Program-made: the position numbers and the translations under genes
NCBI RefSeq assembly: GCF_021654135.1
Contig: NZ_JAKGSD010000057.1
Coordinates: 1-52,678 of the forward strand
Direction: 5' to 3'
DNA length: 52,678 nucleotides
Source of the DNA: Amycolatopsis tucumanensis
GTDB lineage: Bacteria > Actinomycetota > Actinomycetes > Mycobacteriales > Pseudonocardiaceae
The notes under the pieces: generated by a model
Told to the model about the DNA's origin: nothing
Database searches by the model: none
Seen by the model: only the letters and a program-made list of their open reading frames with translations
Shown: positions 43,832 to 52,604 of the stretch, piece after piece
Layout: every line of letters begins with the position of its first letter
Numbering within the stretch: the stretch's first letter is position 1

Positions 43832-43854
43832 CACCGACAAGGAGGGGCGCGCCA

Positions 43855-44490
43855 GTGTTCACCGGGATTGTGGAGGAGCTCGGCGAGATCACCGCCGTCG
43901 AGCAGGTTCCCAACGCCGCGCGGCTCACCGTGCGCGGGCCCGTGGTGACCTCCGACGCCAAGCACGGCGACTCGATCGCCGTCAGCGGGGTGTGCCTGAC
44001 CGTCGTCGACGTGTTCGGCGCCGAGTTCACCGTCGACGTGGTGCACGAAACGTTGCAGCGGTCCCGGCTGGCCCGGATCGCCGTCGGTGACCGGGTGAAC
44101 CTGGAGCGCGCGACCGCGGTCGGGGACCGGCTCGGCGGGCACATCATGCAGGGCCACGTCGACGGCACGGGGGTGTTCCTGTCCCGCGATCCGGACGGGC
44201 TGACCCGGTTCGCGCTGCCGGAGGGGCTGTCCCGCTACGTCGTGGAGAAGGGCTCGATCGCGGTCGACGGCATCTCGCTCACCGTGGCGAGTGTGACGAA
44301 CGACGAGTTCTCCGTGGCGCTGATTCCGACGACACTGGAACTGACCACCCTCGGCCGTGCCGAGCCGGGTGATCCGGTGAACCTCGAGGTCGACGTGCTC
44401 GCCAAGTACGTGGAGAAGCTCGCGACGCCCCATCTGCCCGGCCGCACGGAGCACACTGGAGCCGGGGCAGGCTCGAAGGAGGACGCGTGA
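43855..44490 (+). CDS. ribE: Riboflavin synthase alpha chain
   Basis: The 211-aa enzyme dismutates 6,7-dimethyl-8-ribityllumazine to riboflavin. It is built of two lumazine-binding repeats: MFTGIVEELG start, GVCLTV, MQGHVDGTG, then GISLTVAS. GTG 43855 follows GGAGGGG. Its stop overlaps ribBA. ribD, next to it in mycobacteria, is missing here. No FMN riboswitch was seen. Confidence 0.95.
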   Translation: MFTGIVEELGEITAVEQVPNAARLTVRGPVVTSDAKHGDSIAVSGVCLTVVDVFGAEFTVDVVHETLQRSRLARIAVGDRVNLERATAVGDRLGGHIMQGHVDGTGVFLSRDPDGLTRFALPEGLSRYVVEKGSIAVDGISLTVASVTNDEFSVALIPTTLELTTLGRAEPGDPVNLEVDVLAKYVEKLATPHLPGRTEHTGAGAGSKEDA

Positions 44491-45797
44491 GCAGCGCAGC
44501 AACACCGTGCGGGGCGGGGGTGCCGGTCGACGTCGCCGGCATCGAGAAGGCGATCGCGGACATCGCCGCCGGGCGGCCGGTGGTCGTCGTCGACGACGAG
44601 GACCGCGAGAACGAGGGCGACCTGATCTTCGCCGCCGAGAAGGCGACGCCGGAGCTGCTCGCCTTCATGGTGCGCTACACCTCGGGCTACGTCTGCGTGG
44701 CGCTCACCGAGGAGGACTGCAACCGGCTGGACCTCCCGCCGATGTACCACACGAACCAGGACCAGCGCGGCACCGCGTACACGGTCACGGTGGACGCGGC
44801 CGAGGGCATCACCACCGGCATCTCCGCCTCCGACCGGGCGCACACGATCCGGCTGCTCGCGGACCCGAAGTCGCAGGCCAGCGACTTCCGCAGGCCGGGG
44901 CACGTGGTCCCGCTGCGCGCCAAGGAGGGCGGCGTGCTGCGCCGCCCCGGGCACACCGAGGCCTCCGTCGACCTGGCCCGCATGGCCGGGCTGCACCCGT
45001 CGGGCGTGCTGTGCGAGATCGTCTCCCAGAAGGACGAGGGGGACATGGCGCGCCGGGACGAGCTGGAGGTGTTCGCCTCCGACCACGACCTGCAGATCAT
45101 CACGATCGCCGACCTGATCGCCTACCGGCGCCGCCACGAGAAGCAGGTCGAGCGGGTGGCCGAGGCGCGCATCCCGCTCGAGGCCGGCGTGTTCCGCGCC
45201 GTCGGTTACGACAGCCTGCTGGACGGCATCGAGCACGTCGCGTTCGTGTACGGCGAGATCGGCGACGGCGAGGACATCCTGGTGCGGGTGCACTCGGAGT
45301 GCCTCACCGGCGACGTGTTCGGTTCGCTGCGCTGCGACTGCGGCCCGCAGCTGGACGCGGCGCTGCGGATCGTGGCCGACGAGGGCCGGGGTGTCGTGCT
45401 CTACATCCGCGGCCACGAAGGCCGTGGCATCGGGCTGCTGCACAAGCTGCAGGCCTACCAGCTGCAGGACCTCGGCGCGGACACGGTGGACGCGAACCTG
45501 GCGCTCGGGGTGCCCGCGGACGCCCGCGACTACGGCACGGGCGCGCAGATCCTGTGCGACCTGGGTGTGCGGTCGATGCGGCTGCTGACGAACAACCCGG
45601 CGAAGCGGATCGGCCTGGAGGGCTACGGCCTGAAGGTCACCGGCCGGGTGCCGCTGCCGATCTCGCCGAACCCGGAGAACCTGCGTTACCTGCGCACGAA
45701 GCGGGACCGGATGGGCCACGACCTGTCCAACCTGGAGGAGTTCGACCAGGTCGGCGCCGACCTGGAGGCACGGAACGGGAACGGTGCTTCGCAGTGA
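44487..45797 (+). CDS. ribBA: Bifunctional DHBP synthase / GTP cyclohydrolase II
   Basis: 436 aa. The N-terminal RibB domain has the acidic loop DDEDRENEGDLIFAAE and RRPGHTEASVDLARMAG. The C-terminal RibA domain has zinc Cys in SECLTGDVFGSLRCDCG and the RGHEGRGIGL motif. It supplies both precursors of lumazine. GTG start overlapping ribE; GTGA overlap into ribH. Confidence 0.96.
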   Translation: MSSAATPCGAGVPVDVAGIEKAIADIAAGRPVVVVDDEDRENEGDLIFAAEKATPELLAFMVRYTSGYVCVALTEEDCNRLDLPPMYHTNQDQRGTAYTVTVDAAEGITTGISASDRAHTIRLLADPKSQASDFRRPGHVVPLRAKEGGVLRRPGHTEASVDLARMAGLHPSGVLCEIVSQKDEGDMARRDELEVFASDHDLQIITIADLIAYRRRHEKQVERVAEARIPLEAGVFRAVGYDSLLDGIEHVAFVYGEIGDGEDILVRVHSECLTGDVFGSLRCDCGPQLDAALRIVADEGRGVVLYIRGHEGRGIGLLHKLQAYQLQDLGADTVDANLALGVPADARDYGTGAQILCDLGVRSMRLLTNNPAKRIGLEGYGLKVTGRVPLPISPNPENLRYLRTKRDRMGHDLSNLEEFDQVGADLEARNGNGASQ

Positions 45798-46300
45798 GTG
45801 GTGAGGGCAGGCCGGACGTCGAGCTCGACCTGAGCGAGTGCGAGAACCTGCGGCTGGGCATCGTGGCCACGCGGTGGCACGCGAAGATCACCGACGCCCT
45901 GCTGGAGAACGCGCTGAAGGCCGTGCGCGAGGCGAAGCTGTCGGAGGAGCCGACGGTGGTGCGCGTCGCCGGCGCGGTGGAGCTGCCGGTGGTGGCGCAG
46001 GCGCTGGCCCGCACGCACGACGCGGTGGTCGCGCTCGGCGTGGTCATCCGCGGCGGCACGCCGCACTTCGAGTACGTGTGCGACGCGGTGACGGCCGGCC
46101 TGACGCGGGTCGCGCTGGACGAGGGCACGCCCGTCGGCAACGGGGTGCTGACCTGCGACACCGAGCAGCAGGCGCTGGACCGGTCCGGGCTGCCCGGGTC
46201 GAAGGAGGACAAGGGCCGCGAGGCCACGCAGGCGGCGCTGGACGCGGCGCACGTGCTGCGGTCGCTGCGGCAGCCGTGGACCGATCGGAAGTTCGTGTGA
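45794..46300 (+). CDS. ribH: 6,7-dimethyl-8-ribityllumazine synthase
   Basis: The 168-aa capsid-forming enzyme. It has RVAGAVELPVVAQ and GVVIRGGTPHFEYVCDAV with the catalytic His, and the GNGVLTCDTEQQALDR segment. Its stop overlaps the following membrane protein by GTGA. Confidence 0.96.
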   Translation: MSGEGRPDVELDLSECENLRLGIVATRWHAKITDALLENALKAVREAKLSEEPTVVRVAGAVELPVVAQALARTHDAVVALGVVIRGGTPHFEYVCDAVTAGLTRVALDEGTPVGNGVLTCDTEQQALDRSGLPGSKEDKGREATQAALDAAHVLRSLRQPWTDRKFV

Positions 46301-46761
46301 GCGCAGCCGTGGCGGAGAAGTCGGAGGCCGTGGTGTTCCGGCCGCACCGGGCGACGTGGATGTCGGCGGTGCTGGCGGTCGTGCTGCTGGCGGTGTTCGT
46401 GGTCGTGGCGATCCTGCTGCGCGGCTCGGACACCGGCGTGATCTTCCAGCGGTCCGACCAGATCGCCATGGTGTTCATCGGACTGCTGCTCGCCGGGGCG
46501 ACGATGCTGTTCGCGACGCCCAGGGTGCGGGCGGACGCCTCGGGCGTGCAGGTGCGCAACGTGCTGGTGGGGCGCCGGTTCACCTGGCTGGAGGTGCTGT
46601 CGGTGAGCTTCCCCGACGGCGCCTCGTTCGCCCGGCTGGAGCTGCCGGAGGACGAGTACTACGCGATGCTGGCGATCCAGGCGGTCGACCGGGACCGCGC
46701 GGTCGAGGCGGTGCGCACGCTGCGCCGGCTGCACAAGGAAGCCTGGGCCGCGCAGGACTGA
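46297..46761 (+). CDS. PH-domain membrane protein following ribH
   Basis: The 154-aa protein has two N-terminal membrane helices (MSAVLAVVLLAVFVVVAILL and IAMVFIGLLLAGATMLF), then a soluble PH-like domain (RADASGVQVRNVLVGRRFTWLEVLSVSFPDGASFARLEL). It holds the place of Rv1417 after ribH. Function unknown. GTG start coupled to ribH; last gene of the rib unit. Confidence 0.85.
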   Translation: MSAAVAEKSEAVVFRPHRATWMSAVLAVVLLAVFVVVAILLRGSDTGVIFQRSDQIAMVFIGLLLAGATMLFATPRVRADASGVQVRNVLVGRRFTWLEVLSVSFPDGASFARLELPEDEYYAMLAIQAVDRDRAVEAVRTLRRLHKEAWAAQD

Positions 46762-46810
46762 GCTCGCCCGTCCACCCCTGCCCGGACCGCCCGAGCGCAG
46801 AACTCGAGCG

Positions 46811-46900
46811 CGTGAGCGTGGGACTCGCGTGGCGCCGGCGAGTCCCACGTTCGGGACGACGAGTTCCACGTTCAGGAGCGTGAACTCCACGTTCGCGCCC
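46811..46900. repeat. Hairpin and GTTCCACGTTC-type repeats between convergent genes
   Basis: A perfect 12-bp inverted repeat CGTGGGACTCGC (46817-46828) with GCGAGTCCCACG (46838-46849) and a 9-nt loop. It is followed by three direct words ending CCACGTTC at about 46844, 46865 and 46886. It may terminate both the rib unit and xth, and it resembles the GAGTGGGA elements at 11656-11847. Confidence 0.75.
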
Positions 46901-46913
46901 CGCGCGGCGCGGG

Positions 46914-47690
46914 TCAGACCGTCAGGTCCACCACCACCGGCGCGTGGTCCGACGTGCCCTTGCCCTTGCGCGCCTCCCGGTCCACGTACGCGTCGCTCAC
47001 CGCGCCCGTGAACTTCGCCGATCCGAAGACGAGGTCGATCCGCATCCCGTTGTTCTTCGGGAACGCCAGCTGCCGGTAGTCCCAGTACGTGTAGGGCGTG
47101 TCGTACTTCAGGGCGCGCGGCAGGACCTCCTCCAGGCCCGCCTCGCGCAGCGCCGCCAGCGCCGCCCGCTCCGCCTCGGTCACGTGGGTCATGCCGTCGA
47201 ACAACGTGATGTCCCAGACGTCGGCGTCGGTGGGCGCGATGTTGAAGTCGCCCAGCACGGCGAACGGCCGGTCCTCCGCCGCCTCGGCCGCGACCGTCGC
47301 CCGCAGCGCCGACAACCACTGCAGCTTGTACGCGTAGTGCGGGTGCGCCACCTCCCGCCCGTTGGGCACGTACACCGACCACACCCGCACCCCGCCGCAC
47401 GTCGCGCCGATCGCGCGCGGCTCGGAGACGTCGTCGAACGTCGGTTCGCCGTCCAGCCCGCGCCGCACGTCCGCCAGCCCCACCCGGGACAGGATCGCCA
47501 CGCCGTTCCACCGGCCGGTCCCGTACGCCGCCACCTCGTAGCCCGCCGCGGCCACCTCGGCCGGGAACGCCTCCGTGGCGCACTTCAGCTCCTGCAGGCA
47601 CACCACGTCCGGCTGGGCGGTCTCGAGCCAGGACAGCAGCTTCGGCAGCCGCGCGGTGACGGAGTTGACGTTCCAGGTGGCGATGCGCAT
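46914..47690 (-). CDS. xth: Exodeoxyribonuclease III (AP endonuclease)
   Basis: The 258-aa metal-dependent nuclease of base-excision repair. It has ATWNVNSV, the metal Glu in LQELKC, VYVPNGRE, GDFNIAP, NNGMRIDLVF and the final TSDHAPVVVDL with the catalytic Asp-His. ATG 47690. It lies on the opposite strand from its neighbours and is divergent from uvrC with 90 bp between. Confidence 0.96.
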   Translation of the reverse strand: MRIATWNVNSVTARLPKLLSWLETAQPDVVCLQELKCATEAFPAEVAAAGYEVAAYGTGRWNGVAILSRVGLADVRRGLDGEPTFDDVSEPRAIGATCGGVRVWSVYVPNGREVAHPHYAYKLQWLSALRATVAAEAAEDRPFAVLGDFNIAPTDADVWDITLFDGMTHVTEAERAALAALREAGLEEVLPRALKYDTPYTYWDYRQLAFPKNNGMRIDLVFGSAKFTGAVSDAYVDREARKGKGTSDHAPVVVDLTV

Positions 47691-47767
47691 GATCCCGAGA
47701 ATCGCATACCCGCCCGGCCCGGCCGCACGCGGCGGGAGGGGTGCGTCGGACTGTCACACCCGAGCCA

Positions 47768-47773
47768 TAGGCT
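47768..47773 (+). promoter_or_regulatory. Candidate -10 (TAGGCT) of uvrC
   Basis: TAGGCT ends 7 nt before GTG 47781, suggesting a leaderless transcript. However, GGAGGGC directly before the GTG could also serve as a ribosome site if transcription starts earlier. Confidence 0.45.
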
Positions 47774-47780
47774 GGAGGGC

Positions 47781-49724
47781 GTGGCTGACCCGTCCACCTA
47801 CCGTCCCTCGCCGGGGAGCATCCCGGAAGAGCCCGGCGTCTACAAGTTCCGCGACGCGACCAAGCGGGTCATCTACGTCGGCAAGGCCAAGAGCCTGCGC
47901 AGCCGGCTGAACTCCTACTTCGCCGACCTGTCCGGGCTGCACCCGCGCACCCGGCAGATGGTGACCACCGCGGCCAGCGTCGAGTGGACCGTGGTCTCCA
48001 CCGAGGTCGAGGCACTCCAGCTCGAGTACAACTGGATCAAGGAGTTCGACCCGCGGTTCAACGTCCGCTACCGCGACGACAAGTCCTACCCCGTGCTGGC
48101 GGTGACCCTGCACGAGGAGTTCCCGCGGCTGCACGTCTACCGCGGCCCGCGCAAGAAGGGCGTCCGGTACTTCGGCCCGTACGCCCACGCGTGGGCGATC
48201 CGCGAGACGCTCGACCTGCTGCTGCGCGTGTTCCCGGCGCGCACCTGCTCCAACGGCGTGTTCCGCCGCCACGGCCAGATCGGCCGCCCGTGCCTGCTCG
48301 GCTACATCGACAAGTGCTCCGCCCCGTGCGTGGGCCGCGTCAGCGCCGAGGAGCACCGGGACATCGTGGAAGACTTCTGCGACTTCCTCTCCGGCCGCAC
48401 CGACGCGATGGTGCGCAAGCTGGAGCGGGACATGGCCGAGGCGGCCGAGAACCTGGAGTTCGAGAAGGCCGCCCGCCTGCGTGACGACATCGGCGCGCTG
48501 CGGCGGGCGATGGAGAAGCAGGCCGTCGTGCTCGGCGACGGCACGGACGCCGACCTGGTCGCCTTCGCCCACGACGAGCTGGAGGCCGCGGTCCAGGTCT
48601 TCCACGTACGCGGCGGCCGGGTGCGCGGCCAGCGCGGCTGGGTGATCGACAAGGCCGACGAGATGGGCGTGCCCGAGCTGGTCGAGCAGTTCCTCACCCA
48701 GTTCTACGGCGAGCAGGTCGAGCTGGCCGAGCAGGGCACCGACCTGGGCACGCCGGTGCCGCGCGAGGTGCTGGTGCCGGAGCTGCCCGAGGACGCCGAG
48801 GCGATGACCGAGTGGCTGTCCGGGCTGCGCGGCTCGCGGGTGCAGCTGCGGGTGCCGCAGCGCGGCGACAAGCGCGCGCTCGCCGAGACGGTGGAGCGCA
48901 ACGCGCAGGAGGCGTTCCAGCAGCACAAGCTGCGCCGCGCGGGCGACCTGACCGCGCGCTCGGCCGCGCTGGCCGAGCTGCAGGAGCACCTCGGCCTGGA
49001 CAGCGCGCCGCTGCGCATCGAGTGCGTCGACATCAGCCACACGCAGGGCACCGACGTGGTGGCGTCGCTGGTGGTGTTCGAGGACGGCGTGGCGCGCAAG
49101 TCGGAGTACCGGCGGTTCGCGCTGCGGGAGGCCGCCACCGAGGGGGATGTCGCCTCCATTGCCGAGGTCGTGCGGCGGCGGTTCGCTCGCTACCAGACCG
49201 AAACCCAGGAGGGCCTGGCGGGCGAGAAGCCGGGCATCGACCCGGAGACCGGGCGGCCGCGCAAGTTCGCGTACCCGCCGAACCTGCTCGTGGTCGACGG
49301 CGCGGGCCCGCAGGCGACGGCGGCGGCGGACGTGCTGGCGGAGATGGGCATCACCGACATCGCCGTGGTCGGCCTGGCGAAGCGGCTGGAGGAGGTGTGG
49401 CTGCCCGGCGACCCCGACCCGGTGATCCTGCCGCGCACCTCCGAGGCCCTGTACCTGCTGCAGCGGGTGCGGGACGAGGCCCACCGGTTCGCCATCGCCT
49501 ACCACCGGCAGAAGCGCGCCAAGCGCGTTCAGGTGTCCGCTTTGGACGGTGTGCCGGGGCTGGGGCAGGCGCGGCGGGCCGCGCTGATCAAGCACTTCGG
49601 CTCGGTGAAGCGGCTGAAGGAAGCAGGGGTGGACGAGATCGCGCAGGTGCCTGGCGTGGGGAAGCGCACGGCCGAGGCGATCTTCGCGGCGTTGGCCTCG
49701 CAAGGGGAGTCGGAGAAGCAGTGA
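47781..49724 (+). CDS. uvrC: Excinuclease ABC subunit C
   Basis: The 647-aa nuclease of nucleotide excision repair makes both incisions. From N to C: GIY-YIG domain (PGVYKFRD, VIYVGKAKSLRSRLNSYF), a Cys cluster around CSNGVFRR and CLLGYIDKCSAPC, the UVR domain (ENLEFEKAARLRDDI), the RNase H-like second nuclease (CVDISHTQGTDVV, LVVDGAGPQ), and the C-terminal helix-hairpin-helix. GTG 47781. GTGA overlap with the rapZ region. Confidence 0.96.
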   Translation: MADPSTYRPSPGSIPEEPGVYKFRDATKRVIYVGKAKSLRSRLNSYFADLSGLHPRTRQMVTTAASVEWTVVSTEVEALQLEYNWIKEFDPRFNVRYRDDKSYPVLAVTLHEEFPRLHVYRGPRKKGVRYFGPYAHAWAIRETLDLLLRVFPARTCSNGVFRRHGQIGRPCLLGYIDKCSAPCVGRVSAEEHRDIVEDFCDFLSGRTDAMVRKLERDMAEAAENLEFEKAARLRDDIGALRRAMEKQAVVLGDGTDADLVAFAHDELEAAVQVFHVRGGRVRGQRGWVIDKADEMGVPELVEQFLTQFYGEQVELAEQGTDLGTPVPREVLVPELPEDAEAMTEWLSGLRGSRVQLRVPQRGDKRALAETVERNAQEAFQQHKLRRAGDLTARSAALAELQEHLGLDSAPLRIECVDISHTQGTDVVASLVVFEDGVARKSEYRRFALREAATEGDVASIAEVVRRRFARYQTETQEGLAGEKPGIDPETGRPRKFAYPPNLLVVDGAGPQATAAADVLAEMGITDIAVVGLAKRLEEVWLPGDPDPVILPRTSEALYLLQRVRDEAHRFAIAYHRQKRAKRVQVSALDGVPGLGQARRAALIKHFGSVKRLKEAGVDEIAQVPGVGKRTAEAIFAALASQGESEKQ

Positions 49725-49735
49725 CGGGAGAGACG

Positions 49736-50617
49736 ATGGCCGAGGACCGGGGCACCGGCATGGAGGTCGCGGTGGTGACCGGCCTGTCCGGCGCCGGCCG
49801 CAGCACGGCCGCGAAGTGCCTGGAGGATCTGGGCTGGTTCGTGGTGGACAACCTGCCGCCCGAGCTGATCGCGACCATGGTCGAGCTGGGGGCGCAGGCC
49901 CGCGGCGCGATCACGAAGGTGGCCGTCGTGATGGACGTGCGCTCGCGCGCGTTCACCGACGACCTGTCCTCCATCATCAAGGACCTCGACGCGCGCGGCT
50001 ACAAGCCGCGGGTGCTGTTCCTGGAGGCCACGGACGCGGTGCTGGTGCGCCGGTTCGAGCAGGTGCGCCGCGGCCACCCGCTGCAGGGCGACGGCCGCCT
50101 GATCGACGGCATCACCGCCGAACGGCAGATGCTCGCGCCGCTGCGCGAGGAGGCCGACCTGGTGCTGGAGACCTCCGCGCTGTCGGTGCACGACCTACGC
50201 GCCAAGATCGAGGACGCGTTCGGCACCGAGTCGGCGACGCAGACGCGGGTCACCGTGCTGTCCTTCGGCTACAAGTACGGCCTGCCGATGGACGCCGACC
50301 TGGTGATGGACGTGCGGTTCCTGCCGAACCCGTTCTGGATCCCGGAGCTGCGCGACCACACCGGGCTGGACGCGGAGGTGCGCAATTACGTGCTGTCGCA
50401 GGAGGGCGCCGAGGAGTTCCTCGACCGCTACCACCAGCTGCTGCGCCTGATCGGCGCCGGCTACCGGCGCGAGGGCAAGCGGTACCTGACGCTGGCGGTG
50501 GGCTGCACCGGCGGGAAGCACCGGAGTGTCGCGATCTCCGAGGAGCTGTCCCGGCTGCTGTCCAATGAGGACGGTATGGCGGTGAAGGTCATCCACCGGG
50601 ACCTGGGACGCGAGTGA
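49736..50617 (+). CDS. rapZ: RapZ/YvcJ-like P-loop nucleotide-binding protein
   Basis: The 293-aa protein has a Walker A-like GLSGAGRST near residue 15, WFVVDNLPPELI, and the C-terminal CTGGKHRSVAI motif. RapZ acts as an RNase adaptor for glmS control in E. coli; the role in actinobacteria is not established. ATG 49736 has GGGAGAG just upstream; a GTG at 49721 overlapping the uvrC stop is the alternative (298 aa). It forms the conserved uvrC-rapZ-yvcK-whiA cluster. Confidence 0.92.
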   Translation: MAEDRGTGMEVAVVTGLSGAGRSTAAKCLEDLGWFVVDNLPPELIATMVELGAQARGAITKVAVVMDVRSRAFTDDLSSIIKDLDARGYKPRVLFLEATDAVLVRRFEQVRRGHPLQGDGRLIDGITAERQMLAPLREEADLVLETSALSVHDLRAKIEDAFGTESATQTRVTVLSFGYKYGLPMDADLVMDVRFLPNPFWIPELRDHTGLDAEVRNYVLSQEGAEEFLDRYHQLLRLIGAGYRREGKRYLTLAVGCTGGKHRSVAISEELSRLLSNEDGMAVKVIHRDLGRE

Positions 50618-51591
50618 CTCCGACGTTGCGCGCCGTCGCGCTGGGTGGTGGTCACGGGCTGCACGCGACGCTGACCGCGTTGCGGCGGCTGACCCCGGAC
50701 GTGACCGCGGTGGTCACGGTCGCCGACGACGGTGGTTCGTCGGGCAGGCTGCGGCGTGAGCTGGGTCTGCTGCCGCCGGGGGACCTGCGGCAGGCCTTGG
50801 CCGCGCTGGCGGTCGCCGAGAAGGGCGAGTCGCTGTGGGCGGAGGTGTTCCAGCACCGCTTCGGCGGCAGCGGCGCCCTCACCGGGCACGCGGTCGGCAA
50901 CCTGGTGCTGGCCGGGTTGTTCGAGGTGCTGGGCGATCCGGTGGCCGCGCTGGACGAGGCGCGGCGGCTGCTGGGGGTGTCCGGCCGGGTGCTGCCGATG
51001 TCGCCGGAGCCGCTGGAGATCGAGGCGGAGGTGTCCGGCCTCGACGACGACGGGACGCTGCGCCGCATCCGCGGCCAGGTCGCGGTGGCGAGCACGCCGG
51101 GCCGGGTGGAGCGGATCACGCTGCGCACGCCGAAGCGGCCCGGCGGTGTGCCCACCGCGTGCGACGAGGCGGTGCAGGCCGTGCTGGACGCCGAGGCGGT
51201 GTTCCTGGGGCCGGGATCGTGGTTTTCGAGCGTCATCCCGCACCTGATGGTGCCCGGCCTGCACGACGCGCTGCTGCGCACCGAGGCGACGAAGATCGTG
51301 GTCCTGAACCTCGTCCCTCAGCCGGGTGAGACGGCGGGGTTCTCACCCGAACGGCACTTGGACGTACTCTTCCAGCACGCGCCCGGGCTGCGGGTGGACG
51401 CGGTGATCGCCGACCGGGATTCGGTGCCGGCACCGGCCCGCCTGCGGGACGCGGCGGCGGGACTGGGGGCCAAGGCGCTTCTGGCGGACGTGGCGGACCC
51501 TGGTCGCGAGGGTGTGCACGATCCGGATGCGCTGGCGAGCTGTGTGCGGGAAGCTCTCGGTCTCAGCGGGACCGAGGGCCGGAAAGGGTAG
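50614..51591 (+). CDS. yvcK: YvcK/CuvA-like protein (gluconeogenesis/cell shape factor)
   Basis: The 325-aa product of the CofD-like fold has GGGHGLHATLTALR at the start, VTVADDGGSSGRLR and GNLVLAGL. The YvcK family binds UDP-sugars and is needed for cell wall synthesis on some carbon sources. GTG start overlapping rapZ by 4 nt (GTGA). whiA starts 9 nt after its stop, with AGGGAGGGG between. Confidence 0.93.
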   Translation: MTPTLRAVALGGGHGLHATLTALRRLTPDVTAVVTVADDGGSSGRLRRELGLLPPGDLRQALAALAVAEKGESLWAEVFQHRFGGSGALTGHAVGNLVLAGLFEVLGDPVAALDEARRLLGVSGRVLPMSPEPLEIEAEVSGLDDDGTLRRIRGQVAVASTPGRVERITLRTPKRPGGVPTACDEAVQAVLDAEAVFLGPGSWFSSVIPHLMVPGLHDALLRTEATKIVVLNLVPQPGETAGFSPERHLDVLFQHAPGLRVDAVIADRDSVPAPARLRDAAAGLGAKALLADVADPGREGVHDPDALASCVREALGLSGTEGRKG

Positions 51592-51600
51592 GGAGGGGCC

Positions 51601-52590
51601 ATGGCGATGACCGCCGCCGTGAAGGACGAGCTCAGCAGGCTGCAGATCACGAAGATCGGGCCGCGCCGGTCCGAAGTCGCGTCGATGCTGCGCTTCGCCG
51701 GGGGCTTGCACATCGTGGGGGGACGGGTGGTGGTGGAGGCCGAGCTCGACACGGGTTCGGTCGCGCGGCGCCTGCGCAAGGAGATCCACGAGCTGTACGG
51801 CCACCACTCGGACGTGCACGTGCTGTCCGCGGGCGGGCTGCGGAAGACGACGAGGTACATCGTCCGGGTGGTTCAGGACGGCGAAAGCCTGGCGCGGCAG
51901 ACCGGCCTGATCGACCAGCGGGGCCGCCCGGTGCGGGGCCTGCCCGCCGCGGTGGTGTCCGGCGGGATCGCCGACGCCGAGGCCGCGTGGCGGGGCGCGT
52001 TCCTGGCGCACGGTTCGCTGACCGAGCCCGGCCGGTCGTCTTCGCTGGAGGTCACCTGCCCCGGCCCGGAGGCGGCGCTGGCGCTCGTGGGGGCCGCCCG
52101 GCGGATGGGCATCCAGGCGAAGTCGAGGGAGGTGCGGGGAGCCGACCGGGTGGTGGTCCGCGACGGCGACGCCATCGGCGCCCTGCTGACCCGCTTGGGC
52201 GCCCACGCGAGCGTCCTGCAGTGGGAAGAGCGCCGGATGCGCCGCGAGGTCCGGGCGACGGCCAACCGCCTGGCCAACTTCGACGACGCCAACCTGCGGC
52301 GCAGCGCACGAGCAGCGGTCGCGGCGGCCGCCAGGGTGGAGCGAGCGCTGGACATCCTGGCCGACACCGCACCCGAACACCTGCTCGCCGCCGGACGGTT
52401 GCGGCTGGAGAACCGGCAGGCGTCGCTGGAGGAGCTGGGCCAGCTGGCCGACCCCCCGATGACGAAGGACGCGGTGGCCGGCCGCATCAGGCGCCTGCTC
52501 GCCATGGCCGACAAGCGGGCGAAGGAACTGAACATCCCCGACACCGAAAGCGCCGTGACCCCGGAAATGCTCGAAGAGGAAAGCGTTTAA
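51601..52590 (+). CDS. whiA: Sporulation regulator WhiA
   Basis: The 329-aa DNA-binding protein, needed with WhiB for sporulation septation in streptomycetes. The N-terminal domain resembles LAGLIDADG homing endonucleases (MTAAVKDELSRL, RRSEVASMLRFAGGLH, WRGAFLAHGSL). The C-terminal helix-turn-helix is present (EELGQLADPPMTKDAVAGRIRRLLAMA). ATG 51601 with a strong G-rich ribosome site. Confidence 0.96.
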   Translation: MAMTAAVKDELSRLQITKIGPRRSEVASMLRFAGGLHIVGGRVVVEAELDTGSVARRLRKEIHELYGHHSDVHVLSAGGLRKTTRYIVRVVQDGESLARQTGLIDQRGRPVRGLPAAVVSGGIADAEAAWRGAFLAHGSLTEPGRSSSLEVTCPGPEAALALVGAARRMGIQAKSREVRGADRVVVRDGDAIGALLTRLGAHASVLQWEERRMRREVRATANRLANFDDANLRRSARAAVAAAARVERALDILADTAPEHLLAAGRLRLENRQASLEELGQLADPPMTKDAVAGRIRRLLAMADKRAKELNIPDTESAVTPEMLEEESV

Positions 52591-52591
52591 C

Positions 52592-52604
52592 GGCGCCCAG
52601 CGCC
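52592..52604 (+). terminator. Weak hairpin after whiA
   Basis: GGCGC-CCA-GCGCC followed by AATCTTT, 2 nt after the whiA stop. A short stem, so it is only a possible terminator. The remaining bases to 52678 hold nothing I recognise. Confidence 0.35.

Noticed and set aside
43832..43854. FMN riboswitch before ribE
   Set aside because: Only 22 nt separate rpe and ribE; there is no room for the element.
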